A stretch of DNA of 64,000 nt from Nematopogon swammerdamellus (Eukaryota > Arthropoda > Insecta > Lepidoptera > Adelidae), in assembly GCA_946902875.1 (NCBI GenBank), contig OX336339.1, positions 1,296,397 through 1,360,396 of the forward strand, in the 5' to 3' direction. The notes below the pieces were generated by a model. That model made no database searches, was not told the DNA's origin, and saw nothing but the letters and a program-made list of their open reading frames with translations. Shown piece after piece: positions 32,335-44,060 of this stretch. Numbering within the stretch: the stretch's first letter is position 1; each line of letters starts with the position of its first letter. Made by a program: the position numbers and the translations under genes.

Positions 32335-32600
32335 AAGAAGTATAACCCAATTTTTCTAACTGTGCACTTCGAGCTGTCAAAGTCATTAGGTTGGCAGGAC
32401 TGAATTCACCCCCCGCTTACTTCTTCACCTCTCCGCCGACACCTATCAGTATACACACACACACACACACAGCAAGGGCGTGTACTGATAGGCGTCGGCG
32501 GAGAGGTGAGGAAGTGAGCGGGGGGTGAATTCAGTCCTGCCAACCTAACGACTTTGACAGCTCGAAGTGCACAGTTAACAAAATTGGGTTATAATGTAGA
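32335..32600. mobile_element. Fold-back element with ~115-bp arms
   Basis: Left arm about 32338-32452 and right arm about 32480-32595 are near-perfect reverse complements (for example ggcaggactgaattcacccc and ggggtgaattcagtcctgcc), joined by a (CA)n loop. Related flank 32205-32290 recurs near 45387-45485. It lies about 180 bases before the beta2 start codon. Confidence 0.75.
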
Positions 32601-32780
32601 TTGGAAAATTGTCCATTGAAATATAATCTGTCGTAATCAGGAAAACGCCGGAACCAGTTTTCAAGTCTCGGTGAGCACTCTCGTTAGCCGTGCGTGCGCC
32701 ACACAATGCCCCGGTCATTATTCATGATTGGTACATTAAAACTAACTTCTTACAAGCTAACAAGAGCGTAGCATTTAAAC

Positions 32781-35700
32781 ATGCATAGCCGAAGAAACAT
32801 TATCGTTGTCATATTGAACTTCACCTTTATTGCTTGGACGTTGGCAGCTTCTTATGTGAGAAGAATTTTTTTATTGTTATGCTCACAAAATTATTTTATT
32901 AATCTAAATTTGCTTATGCAGAAACATCTATCTCAGCCTCGGTAGCTCAGTGGTGCGGTCGCTGGGCGCGGTCAGTACTTGGATGGGTACGGTCCAGTAC
33001 GGTGTGGTGAGGTTTGCGGACGCTTTGCTCGTTTCCCAGTTCGTTCGTTCGTGTTACAGGGTAATTCGGTTGTTGAATCAGTCATGTCACCAACTTTCAG
33101 ACGGCAAAATGAAAAATGAAAAAAAAAAAACAGAAAGAAAACTGAATGTTGACACGTCTGCACTGCGCGAGGTTGGAAACACGACTGAGCGTGTCAGCAG
33201 CGCACGGCTAGCCGGCGGCGGCCCGTATGACCGCAGCTTTAACGCGTTGACGTGGACCAATAGCGCTTCACTGTGCATTGTTATTACCCTTCTATTACTG
33301 GCTTGTCTCGCGAAATAGAGTATAGTTGGTAGGGTTTATCCCGGCCGGATTGGTACCACCGCAGTCCACACTGAACGAAACATCGCGGCGTCGTCGGTCG
33401 AAATGGCTATGTAAATAGTTCGTGTTTTCGTGAGCTTTGAACAAGACTGTTCTGGTTCAAAGCCGCTTGGAGCAAACGAACACACAATGTGTAGGTACGT
33501 ACTTTTTTTTATTTTTATGTAATTCGGTATGGGTGGCTGAGTCGGAGGGGCCAAAGCGCATGCTCCGACCAGCCAATATCACCTCTGAGAAGGTAGGTGC
33601 CATACCGGAGACTTCCCTGGATTGCTGGCTCTACTGGACTATAGAGGAGAACACAACCGAGGCTGCTATGCGGCCATCTTATATCCAGTACGGTGGTACC
33701 AACCCAGTCGGATACAATCTGAGCCAACCACCTACTAAGGGGCAAGGGAAGGGACCTACAGTTTTACTTCGGTTCCGAACGGTGAAGCAGCAGGGTGTAG
33801 GTATGCGCGTAAATTTTTTCGTCAGAAAAAACTCATTGATACACGCCGCCCGGATTCGAACCTCGGACCTCTCGCGTGAGAAGCCGATGCCCAAACCACT
33901 CGGCCACCCGCCGCTTATATGCTGCCACACTCTTAACCCTTCTTTTGAATTCGCCGTAGTCGGGTAAAAGCACCACGGTAAGTAGAGATTATACAGTATT
34001 CAATATTCACTAAAATTGCGTGCTGCAAGTTGCAGGGTAAATTTGACATGACCATTCGCGACACCAGGCCGTGCAAGGGACCCAGACGGAGGGACTGCGG
34101 GCACCTCACTCAATATGTAATCCCAACGAGTGGAGGTCGCGTGCAGGAATTATACCTGGAGGTGTTCGAGAACGCATCCATCGATGTGGTGAGCGAAAAG
34201 CGCATTCTGCTTGCAAATATTTGTATTTCCTGTATGACCGTTTTCTATAGATAAAACCTTCCCTTCTTTGTGTTCCCGCAGCAATGTAAAAATACCTCAC
34301 AGGAATAATGCTATAGAGCGCGACTATCGGTCTACGAACAGTAAGCACGTGTATGACCGACTGCATCACATGTAGGTATAAGTATAAAAGTTAAATTACA
34401 AATTTAAAGAACCCCCGACTATAAGTATAAGAGTTAAATTACAAATTTAAAGAACCACCGACTATAGGTATAAAAGTTACTTACAAATTTAAAGAACCAC
34501 CGACTGTAAGTATAAAAGTTTAATTACAAATTTAAAGAACCCCCGACTATAAGTATAAGAGTTAAATTACAAATTCAAAGAACCACCGACTATAGGTATA
34601 AAAGTTACTTACAAATTTAAAGAACCACCGACTATAAGTATAAAAGTTTAATTACAAATTTAAAGAACTTCCGACTATAGGTATAAAAGTTAAATTACAA
34701 ATTTAAAGAACCCCCGACTATAAGTATGAACGTTAATTACAAATTTAAAGAACCGCCGACTATAAGTATAAAATTTAAATTACAAATTTAAACAACCCCC
34801 GATACGTCAACAACCCTTAAAAAGTCAAACATAATTTCCGTTCATTTACTTAAGGCTGTTGCTTCACAGTTCAATCACACATGAGACATGACTGGTTTTT
34901 ATCTATAGCGTCAAGTTAATGATATTCCAACCAAAACCATAATATTATGTATCTGGAGCGCATATACCTGAAGTTTAATATTATGCAAGAATTGTACATT
35001 GTTCAGGTTAAGTATTTCTGAGAAATGAATACATAGATACCTTATCGTCACCTCGAGCCATACGCAGCACACGCGCGCTGCTCTATGCCCATTACTGCTC
35101 TTAGGAAAATACCTATAAATAATATTATAACATGTAATCATGGCTATGGCTAGCCTCTAACCTCAATCTATTAAACAAGCAGACACTGAGGTTGGGGTAC
35201 TCATCCTGCCATCAATTTAAGTAACGCAGACTTATGTTTCAGTTTCATGTACATAATCATGGCTATGGCTAGCCTCTAGAAACTCAATCTATTGAACATG
35301 CAGACACTGAGGTTGTAGTACTCATCCTGCCATCAATTTAAGTAACGCAGACTTATGTTTCAGTTTCATGTACATAATCATGGCTATGGCTAGCCTCTAG
35401 AAACTCAATCTATTGAACATGCAGACACTGAGGTTGTGGTACTCATCCTGCCATCAATTTAAGTAACGCAGACTTATGTTTCAGTTTCATGTAATCATGG
35501 CTATGGCTAGTGTGGCTAGCCTCCAAACTCAATCCATTGAACATGCAGACACCGAGGTTGGGGTACTCATCCTGTCATCAATTTAAGTAACGCAGACTTA
35601 TGTTTCAGATTCATGTAATCATGGCTATGGCTAGCCTCCAAACTCAATCTATTGAACATGTAGACACCGAGGTTGGGGTACTCATCCTGTCATCAATTTA

Positions 35701-38700
35701 AGTAACGCAGACTTATGTTTCAGATTCATGTAATCATGGCTATGGCTAGCCTCCAAACTCAATCTATTGAACATGTAGACACTGAGGTTGGGGTACTCAT
35801 CCTGCCATCAATTTAAGTAACGCAGACTTATGTTTCAGTTTCATGTAATCATGGCTATGGCTAGCCTCTAGAAACTCAATCTATTGAACATGCAGACACT
35901 GAGGTTGTGGTACTCATCCTGCCATCAATTTAAGTAACGCAGACTTATGTTTCAGTTTCATGTAATCATGGCTATGGCTAGTGTGGCTAGCCTCCAAACT
36001 CAATCCATTGAACATGCAGACACCGAGGTTGGGGTACTCATCCTGTCATCAATTTAAGTAACGCAGACTTATGTTTCAGATTCATGTAATCATGGCTATG
36101 GCTAGCCTCCAAACTCAATCTATTGAACATGTAGACACCGAGGTTGGGGTACTCATCCTGTCATCAATTTAAGTAACGCAGACTTATGTTTCAGATTCAT
36201 GTAATCATGGCTATGGATAGCCTCCAAACTCAATCTATTGAACATGCAGACACTGAGGTTAGGGCACTCATCCTGCCGTCAATTTAAGAGAATCGGGAAG
36301 TCCGCTCTCCTCCATACACCAGGGGAAGTCTCTCTTCAACCCTTAAATCTTGCACTAGCATTTTCAAATTTTTATGTGTAAAAGATATTATCAATATCTA
36401 TGCCCCTATGTTGTCCTTTTTTCGTTATTTCATTTTAAATAAAATATATTTTATTATAAAAGTGTCAAAATATAGCCTAACTTTCATATTTTTTATATGG
36501 AAAACTATTAAAAAAATAATTAAAATTAAAACATAGAGGCATCCAGTAGGTTTTTGTTGATAGCAAAAAAAATATATCACTTAAATTGAGGAAGAATAAA
36601 GACATGAAAACAGACTTCGCCTGAATGATGATTCACAAATATTTTGTAGGCAGTTAGCTTCTGAGCTGCAATTGTCCTTTTCACACAATTCGGGGTGTGA
36701 GGGGGGAACTACTCATGGACAGCCCACTAATACAGAAACATATTACGTGATGTAATAGTGAAGTTCATTTCATTATCGATATATTTTCTTTAGGGCTGGG
36801 ATGCATTTTATCGATGTAATATAAGCATCTACGAGTATGTAAGTCTACTTACTACTAGTCAAAGAACAAAAGATATTTAATTAGGTGGTGGGCCATATCA
36901 AAATTTAGTTTTTGTAATATAAAAGAAAAATTCAGCTTTTTTGCTGAATTTTAATAAGATACTTTTTTTATAATGTGAAAAGGTCTATTTTCTGAAATAT
37001 CATCATCATCATCAGCCTGTATCGGTCCACTGCTGGACATAGGCCTCTCCCAAGGCACGCCACCACACGCGGTCTTCCGTTCTTCAATATAAAGTATTAA
37101 ATTTGAACCTTCAGAAAACGGTCGTTCAGAAAAAGCTACTACACAATTCGCAGCTCATGAAGTACCTGGAGACGAATGGTCTCATGAGCGATCGGCAATA
37201 CGGCTTCCGGCCAAAACGATCAGCTGGTGATCTCCTAGCGTACATCACTCGTCTTTGGGGTGAATCGCTCGAAGATCATGGTCAAGAATCCTTGGCAATT
37301 GGCCTTGATATTGCCAAGGCATTTGACCGGGTTTGGCACAAGTCGCTCTTATTAATTTATTTTTATTTTTTCGCTTTAATATTTTTTTTTTCTCTTAAAC
37401 CAAGTCGCATTAGCATGCAATTATTATATAACAAAGAACCCCAGACCATGCCTAACGTATGCCAGAAACACCGAAAGGTAATCTTGTTTGGTATAGAAGT
37501 TACAGCTAGGTGTGTAAATTTTTTCGTTAGGGTTGTCACAAATGTTCGGGCTAAGTTTGGCCGAACATTTTTAACAACTAAATCAAATGAAATGAAATTT
37601 AATGAACATACAAATTATTATACAAGAGTTGACAAACAAAAAAAAAATATGAAAAACATCAGTACACTATATTATATTATAATATCTAAGAATCTAATCC
37701 GGCCGGAATATAATCCGTTATTAATATTAACTGTGAAAGTGATCGACTATACAAATTTATCTATGTTTAAAGTAACCAAGAGCTCAAATAGATAAAGAAA
37801 ATGACTTTGAGGGCGTATTCAAATATAAGCGTATAGTGACTCGCCGACTGTGAGCGTGCTGACTGTGAGCTATAAGAAGCGATTAGTCGGCCTCAGGTCA
37901 GTGAGCTAAATGAGCATATGTATTGTGTAATTACATTGTAACGTAGTAGTCTGCGGTAGCCAGAGAGAGCGAAACTGACTGGCGGCTTAGTTTCCAAGTA
38001 TAGCCGTTTTAATTTTGGCAGCTGTCATTCAAAATGAAGATCTTGACGAGATCTATCATTACTACCATCACACTAGTAGTCTAGATTTTTTTTACAAAAA
38101 TAAAAAATAAATAAAAACATTAAATTATAAAAAAAAAAAAAAATATTTTCAAGTATGTATATGCATACACGAAACCCATTTTAACTATTCACACTGCAAG
38201 ATAAAGACGACTCGTAACTCGCGTAAAGAAAAATTAAAAAAAATCATAACTCCCAAATGTTTCACTTTATTCAAACAATAAAAAAAACATCCCCAGATAT
38301 TGAGTCAATCTACCATATAAAAATAGAGAAGTTTAAAATATATAGTATTTAGAAATATGTTAAAAAGTGCCCTTTTTAAACCCCCTAAAAACGGCAATTT
38401 TAAGCGGTTTTTTTGCGATTTTCTCAAAAACTCCCAAACTTTTTAAATTGTTTTTCCACTATCCGTAGCCCTAATCGATACGCGTCATTTGACATCCTAA
38501 ATATTTACGTATCCGTAAAACTCACAATACCAGGGCGAATTCGCACTCTCGGTGGAAATCGGGGACTATACTGAAGCGATTGAAAAGACATTTTAAATGT
38601 CAAAATAAAATGTATTGGAACATTCACACACCACGACTATTATCGAATTTCGGAGATTTCATATTTATTTACATTTATTTTGGACAAAATAAGCCTGTAC

Positions 38701-41700
38701 TATGCTATGCCTGTGCCTGACTTCGCAGGCAGGCGTACTATCAAAAAAAGAAAATGTGCAGTTTTCTGGTTCGGATTCCACGTAAAACTGTAGGTCCCTT
38801 CCCTTTTTACCGTACTAGGACCCGAGACTGTACTTGGGGGGAAATATGTGGGCAGGGAGAGCGTTCCAGAGTTTACCAGTTCTGTGGAGGATAGATTTGC
38901 AGCACCGATTGGTACGCATCCGTGGTAAGTCCAGCGTATAGGGATGCAATCTCTGCCCAGTGCGCGTTGTGCGGAGGTGGAAAGGGGACGGCGGGATTGC
39001 GTTAAACAGCTCCTCCGAGCATTCCCCATGGAATAAGCGATAGAACACACTTAGGGCGCCGACATCCCTACGGAGTTGCGGGGGTTCTAGATCGCGGGAT
39101 ACATCGGGGTCACCCACTAGTCGCAAAGCTCGACGCTGGATCGAATCCAAAGGCGCAAGCTGGTATTTAGCTGAGCCATCCCACAAGTGCGAGCAGTACT
39201 CCAAGCAGGACCTAATCTGCGTTTTATAAAAAAACAGCCTTGGTTGTTTGTGTCCAGGTACGCCATGAGCTGTGCATTGATAATGCGCTCCATCACCTTG
39301 CAGAGTAGAGAGGTAATCGCTATAGGTCGGTAGTTCGACGGGTTTGAGCGGTCGCCAAATTCGAGCATCTCGGCAGAGTTGGCGACATCGGATTTATCAC
39401 GCCCGAGTTGATACCACAAAACTGAATAAAACATCGGTCGAAACGGCTATGTAAATAATTCGTGTTTTCTGTCCAGTTCAGTGTAGTCGACATGAAATTA
39501 AGGGAAGCACTGACATGGAGGCTAGTTCACCCGGTGTTATGGGCTGACATCACGGATGTTGTAGATGATGTAGCGAACCGTGTCAGTTTCCATAATTATT
39601 GATCGGTAATGGTAGCTCTATATAACAATAAAACTCTTGATGAAGGTAACAATAGATCCTCTAAGTCAATAAAGAAGAATGATGTATTTTTTTTTCAACC
39701 GATCAAGATAACATTGAATTTATTATGAAAATTTACCTACATAATGAAATTACTCGAGTTCGTTCTACACTGACTCATTTACAGTTAGTGCGGCTCGCAT
39801 GTGGAATCAGCTTCTTGAGCAGATACGTCGCTCCACTACTATCCACATGTTCAAAGAACGTATCCACAAACGATTTCTGAAACCACATGGCAATGAGTAG
39901 GTAAAATAAATATAAATACTCATCGATGCCCTTGCGTCTTCAATCCAGTTGAAATATATGTAAAGTATGTATATAAGTATGTATGTATAGTATATAAGAG
40001 TTGATGTAGGTATATTATAATATGTATATTTCTTAGTGTATATATGTAATTATGTATATGTAAGGATTTATATTGATTGTATGTATCTTTGTACAATTTG
40101 TATATGTGTGTATTTATATTTCATACAACTGTTCCCTGTTTGGTACTGCATTGTCCGCCCCTACGTGTTTTCCACATCCCGAAGGTTAGTTCGTAAAGAA
40201 TGCCGCAAAAAAATGTGAAATAAAGGATATAAATGAAATTACACTTTCGGCCAAACAAATACAATTAATTTACAATTCGAAAAGTGACAACCCTGACTGT
40301 AAAATTTTCGGCCAATGCATTAGTACTTATGTTAAAACTTCTATACCAAGCGAGTTTATATTTCGGTTTTTCTAACATACGTTAGGCATGGTCTGGGGTT
40401 ATTTGTTAAATAATAATTTTATGCTAATGAGACTTGGTTTAGGTGAAAAAAAAATTACTCATATTGTACTTTTTTTGGCCAAAAGAAAAGTCACTTTTTT
40501 TTATTTATTACTTTGAAATTATGTATAATTGGCACACGGGAGTTCTACTCTACCTTTTTAAATACTCAAAACTAACTAATTTTGGAGTAAAAGGACCTTG
40601 TACGAAAATAAGGTCAAATTCCACACTGTGCGTCACTCACGCCGTCTATGTATTAGTTAAAATGCTTCATACTCTTTTCGCCAGATGGTGCGCATACACT
40701 TTTTAGTTTCTTGTGTGGGGACCCCGTTAATTTTTAACTTTTTCTTATTTTTATTATTTGTTGTTATATCGGACATAATAGCACATATTCTGTGAAAATT
40801 TCAACCGGTTACCTATTACGGTTCAAGAGATACAGCCTTCGGACAGACAGACAGACAGACAGACGGCGTAGGCTTAGTAATAGGTCCCGTACGACGGATA
40901 CGGAACCCTAAAAAGGTTCACCATCAAACAATCTATAGAATTCTCCCATTTCAGATTGTACTAAATGTTTTGAAATACCAGGGTGTAAAAGAAAACGCTC
41001 ATGAAAATGTTCAATACATGTTCTCATTTTCTTGGATCGACTATCTCTGGCAAAAAAGAACAATTATAAAATTTTTTTCCAATTTCGGTTCAATTTTTTC
41101 ATTCCAAAACTTGTCTCTTTCTTTTTTTTTCCACAGTAATCCCTTCTTCGTTCAAAGAATGAAATAGGCAAATTTATTTTCAGCCACATGCATCTGTCCT
41201 TGAACTTGATAACAAGCGCTGCGATCGTCATAGTGTCCGCCGAGTGCGTGTGTGTGCGTGCGCCACGTAGTCGCACGCACACAGAGACAAGTGAGCTCGG
41301 GCGGCTGGTATGTTTGTGTGCGTGACCAGCGGCGCCGCCCACAGCGACAGCAATAAGATGAAGGAAATCCTAAATTTGAAAACGCTTCGTAGTACACGAT
41401 GCTCTTAAGTAATTCAGACGTATGTTTCAGATTCGCATTTTGGGTTATAAGTCGGAATCCGGCAAATATGCGCCGGCCATAACAAATCTGAAGTTGGACA
41501 ATCCATGCAGTCAGACTATGATAGTGGGAGTGTTCAAGAATTTATTGTTTCCTACCGAGAAAGCCTGTCTAGTGAGAAAGGTGATTACCATCTAGGCTAT
41601 ATCCATAAATGATGTACCTAAAACCAACGAGGTATTATGTACTAGAGCTATCGCTACGAAGAAAAGATAGAGAGAAACGGCGTCCCACCAGCTGAGGTAT

Positions 41701-43531
41701 AAGGTAAGGTAGCGGGGAGGAGGATCGCAGAGCCGAGCGGTAGAGGGGAGCTCGCGCGGGGCGGGAAGCGACTAGAGTGGGCCTAGCGGGTGGTGAGAGG
41801 GGCTCGCGCGGGGCGGGAAGCATGCGGGAGAGGGGCTAGCGGCCGGTAAGCGACAACGCCAGCCAAGGTCATCCCAACATGTCCCAACATGTGCATTGAA
41901 ATACAACCGGGCATGCGTGATGCGCGCAGGTGACGCATGCGACGAGTTCGCCCGCTCGCGATCGACTAGTTTCGATGTGCCCCAATTCGTAAATTGTGCC
42001 TCAACTCGGCGGAGCAATGCCCGTCGCCCGAGTAAGAACTCTAGTACATAATACCTCGTTGCCTAAAACCGACGTCCGTGTAGGAAATAGGAGTGTGGAA
42101 GAAACGTCAGAAGTAGTCAGGTCAAAACCTTACCGAACACGTCTTAACTTGTTGGCCTCATTGGACTCTATTTAACGCCCCGCTTTCCTCCTAATTGTCA
42201 ATCCCACGCTCACGGATGGTCGGCAGTCGGTCCCCTTAGTCCATTCTATAGGTATTACCATGAACGTTGCTCCGAGGAATTGGCGTCTCTCATCCTTTCT
42301 GCCCCTAGCCCCTATCCAAATCCGCCACACTTGCCGGACACTGTACAAAATTCAAGATTTCAAGTCAATGCTATCAAAAGATATCAAATGGTTATATATG
42401 TCAAATATTTTGATACTCGCAAACTCACTCATCGAAAACCTTAAGGGGTATTTTCGGTGACTTATATTATGAAGTTTGACAAGAAGGAAGTTGTCCGGGA
42501 AAAAATCGAAAATCGTTAATTTATAGTTACGAGTCATTGCATAATATTTTTTTCTTTTCGTTTTATCGTAAAAATACACATGCATCAAATTTGATATGGT
42601 TATAGTGCAAAATCTAAAGTAAAACATCAAATAATAAAAACCGGCCAATTACGTGATGGCACGGAACCCTCGGTGCGCAAGTTCGACTCGCACTTGGCCG
42701 GTTTTTTTTCATAGTTACTTCGTATGTATGGCATATGGAATGGGTTTCCGGTGAGTATTCCCTAGCCAATAACTTTGGTGTCTTAAATGAGGCGTGTCAA
42801 TAAAATCGACGATAAAATGTTCTTCACTGAGCGTGGTTTCACATGAAGTGGTGTTGTTGGCTGCGTCTGATTCTAGGCACAGGCACCATGCCAATTTTCT
42901 TATAAGTAGGTTCTGTTGTTTAAATAATATGCTATGTCTTCTAGTATCCATAAAAAAAAAATATGTCGTAAAAGGCGACTAAGGGATATGACTCCCTTCT
43001 TATATTACTAGGTGGTAGGGTTCAACCCGCCCGGGTTGGTACCACCGCACTGAATGAAAGGTCGGTGGAAACGGCTATGTAAATAGTTTGTGTTTTCCGT
43101 CGAGTTCAGTGTAGCCGGCACAAACGAAGGGAAGCGCTGACGTGGCACCTATTTCACCCGGTGTTATGGGCTGACAGATGTTGTAGGTGATATAGCCAAC
43201 CGTGTCAGTTTCCATAAAAAAAAATGCTTTAGTTATTTTTGATTGGAATATTAAATTTTAGGTATGACTTTGAATTTTGTGTAGATCCATGAATAGACAA
43301 TTCGAATATCAAGTTCAAATAGATGTAAGTTACTCAAGCCGTCATACTTAAGTCGCGTACGTTTGGTTACAGGGGAAGTACAACTACACTGTGGATGCCA
43401 GCAGCATAGTGCAGAAGCTTTGGATCGGCAGTTTCTTGTACGGAAACTTCACGTTTAAGACTACGTTCTATGGTCCCAAATGCAACTTATGCTGTAACTT
43501 AATGAACGTCACATACTCACCGATAATATAA
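32781..43531 (+). CDS. beta2: ML-like small secreted protein, 4 exons, giant intron 2
   Basis: Exons are 32781-32855, 34036-34188, 41431-41580 and 43373-43531 (stop TAA 43529-43531). All introns are phase 0 with GT donors (gtgag, gtgag, gtgat) and tgcag, ttcag and acag acceptors. The 178-residue product starts MHSRRNIIVVILNFTF. Exon 2 is GKFDMTIRDTRPCKG..RDCGH, exon 3 ends KACLVRK, exon 4 is GKYNYTVDASS..KCNLCCN (seven mature Cys). Sequons NAS, NYT, NFT, NVT. Intron 2 is 7.2 kb with a ~55-bp minisatellite, a splice-acceptor satellite and LINE debris; intron 3 holds an 8-bp-TSD MITE. aataaa at 43544-43549 lies 13 bases after the stop and may serve as the poly(A) signal. Frame intact; function inferred. 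Confidence 0.74.
32936..33425 (+). mobile_element. SINE-A split by ~330 bp of unrecognised sequence
   Basis: Head 32936-32990 (with an internal deletion) and body 33327-33425. The middle (about 33000-33325) is not SINE and includes an open frame 32950-33318 of 122 codons that I do not recognise. In beta2 intron 1. Confidence 0.45.
33515..33925 (-). mobile_element. SINE-B, full-length, in beta2 intron 1
   Basis: Minus orientation. The tRNA-like head is at 33845-33918: read on the minus strand it has gtggccgagtgg (A box) and ggttcgaatcc (B box), like a Leu/Ser-type tRNA. The 3' end is at the left (aattcggtatgggtggctga). Confidence 0.7.
34374..34800. repeat. ~55-bp minisatellite, ~8 units
   Basis: Units contain gttaaattacaaatttaaag and aacccccgactataagtata. 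The word matches the end of the palindromic MITE family at 62192 and 63110, so the satellite appears to have grown from a MITE terminus. Confidence 0.75.
35131..36290 (+). repeat. 115-124-bp satellite built from the exon 3 splice-acceptor region
   Basis: Nine complete units end in cagacttatgtttcag, the same acceptor word found at beta exon 3 (41419-41430 and 26931-26938). The AGs fall at 35242, 35363, 35484, 35608, 35723, 35838, 35955, 36079 and 36194, and a tenth unit is cut off before its AG. Spacing alternates (121, 121, 124, 115, 115, 117, 124, 115), suggesting higher-order duplication. After each AG four to five bases of exon 3 (attc or tttc) are kept, then unrelated sequence follows. 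It lies in beta2 intron 2, on the coding strand. Confidence 0.85.
36290..36990. other. Intron 2 sequence shared with 60-62.8 kb
   Basis: 36290-36690 matches pieces at 60050-60125, 62030-62190 and 62650-62815, for example gtaaaagatattatcaatat and gcctgaatgatgattcacaa. It is therefore a duplicated beta intron segment. No gene. Confidence 0.55.
37000..37350 (+). mobile_element. LINE fragments (RTE-like edge, then RT piece)
   Basis: 37010-37085 has cactgctggacataggcctc, an RTE-type edge. 37130-37350 encodes QYGFRPKRSAGDLLAYITRL and GLDIAKAFDRVWHKSLL, RT motifs of the Jockey/CR1 type. It is cut at 37350 by the TIR element that follows. Confidence 0.6.
37800..38695. other. AT-rich filler, no gene seen
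   Basis: Non-coding AT-rich sequence inside the TIR nest, including an A-run at 38130-38145. Confidence 0.4.
38815..39390 (-). mobile_element. Jockey/CR1-like RT fragment with internal deletion
   Basis: Minus-strand 39204-38815 encodes MEYCSHLWDGSAKYQLAPLD, SIQRRALRLVGDP and GKLWNALPAHIFPPK (C-terminus). 39390-39240 encodes GDRSNPSNYRPIAITSLLCK. The RT core between, including the catalytic motif, is deleted. Confidence 0.65.
39392..39598 (+). mobile_element. SINE-A 3' half
   Basis: From aaaacatcggtcgaaacggc to gtcagtttccataatt. Confidence 0.55.
39690..39900 (+). mobile_element. LINE ORF2 C-terminal tip
   Basis: Frame AARMWNQLLEQIRRSTTIHM followed by FKERIHKRFLK and a stop at 39898. The (A)RxWNxL..IR..S..FK layout is typical of LINE C-termini. 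Family unresolved. Confidence 0.4.
40580..40915 (+). mobile_element. CCGGCC-type element body
   Basis: Conserved block tgtgaaaatttcaaccggtt, (cagacaga)n near 40845, and right end ggatacggaaccctaaaaa. Left edge missing. Confidence 0.55.
40920..41430. other. Intron sequence before beta2 exon 3
   Basis: No gene. 41325-41414 (gcccacagcgacagcaataa..gatgctcttaagta) is duplicated at 63340-63415. Satellite-type acceptor word directly precedes exon 3. Confidence 0.5.
41625..42061. mobile_element. 437-bp MITE with 8-bp TSD, GC-rich
   Basis: Perfect inverted ends caacgaggtattatgtacta.. and ..tagtacataatacctcgttg, about 23 bp each. Flanked by cctaaaac at 41617-41624 and 42062-42069, an 8-bp target duplication as made by hAT or P-type transposases. 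Unlike its AT-rich host intron the interior is GC-rich. In beta2 intron 3. Confidence 0.8.
42070..42635. other. Intron 3 sequence, no gene seen
   Basis: 42070-42330 matches beta1 intron 3 (27130-27460, including ggcctcattggactctattt-type words), so it is native duplicated intron. Confidence 0.45.
42638..42712. repeat. Collapsed CCGGCC-type element (terminal palindrome only)
   Basis: aaaaccggccaatta..ggaaccctcggtgcgcaagttcgactcgc..cttggccggtttttttt: the two inverted termini with almost nothing between. Confidence 0.55.
42965..43225 (+). mobile_element. SINE-A/D 3' body in beta2 intron 3
   Basis: Starts cgtaaaaggcgactaaggga (SINE-D-type lead, compare 59600) and continues into the SINE-A body, ending cagtttccat plus A-run. 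Confidence 0.6.
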
Positions 43532-43697
43532 AATTAATTATGAAATAAACACTAAAAATAACTTCGGACTTCGGCCAATAGTTCTGGCTTCGATGAGACA
43601 GTTCGGCCATCTGCAGTTTTAAGTTTTGTCAGTTGGCTTCTGCCCAGTTGCTGCGCGAACACTTTGGAGTCCTTATTTTGCTCTATCGCCTCATTAT

Positions 43698-44060
43698 AAT
43701 TTTTTTTTATGGAAACTGATACGATTGACTGATACGACTGATACGATTCACCTACTACATCCGTGATGTCAGCCCATAACACCTTGGTGAAGGTGCCATG
43801 TCAGTGATTCGCTTCGATCGTTCCGGTTACACTGAACTGGACGGAAAACACGAACTATTTAAATAGCCGTTTCAACCGACCTTTCATTCAGTGCGGTGGT
43901 ACCGGGCGGGTTAAACCCTAACACCTAGTATGGTAAGAAGGGAAGGGACCTACAGTTTTATTCGGAATCCGTACCACGGTCAGACTCCAACGGTCGATCG
44001 GTCACCCACGATCCGACCGACAGTCGACCGACCGCACCACTGAGTTACTGAGGCTGTTTG
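43698..44060 (-). mobile_element. SINE-A, near full length, minus
   Basis: T-run and ttatggaaactgatacg at the left, head (ccgcaccactgagttactga) at the right. Much of the 5S-like middle is shortened. Confidence 0.6.

Larger units (their letters stand above)
37396..40441. mobile_element. ~3-kb TIR-bounded nest
   Basis: The left edge taaaccaagtcgcattagca and the right edge (reverse: taaaccaagtctcattagca) are inverted; homology continues inward for ~150 bp (both contain the word catacgttaggcatggtctg in opposite senses). Inside are LINE fragments, a SINE-A piece and AT-rich filler. No transposase recognised. Confidence 0.55.

Noticed and set aside
32950..33318. 122-codon frame upstream of beta2 exon 2 as a gene
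   Set aside because: It begins inside a SINE head, has no recognisable domain and is not found in the other beta genes.
35131..36290. CRISPR-like array
   Set aside because: The whole 115-124-bp unit is repeated with no unique spacers, and the host is an insect; it is a satellite derived from an intron/exon border.
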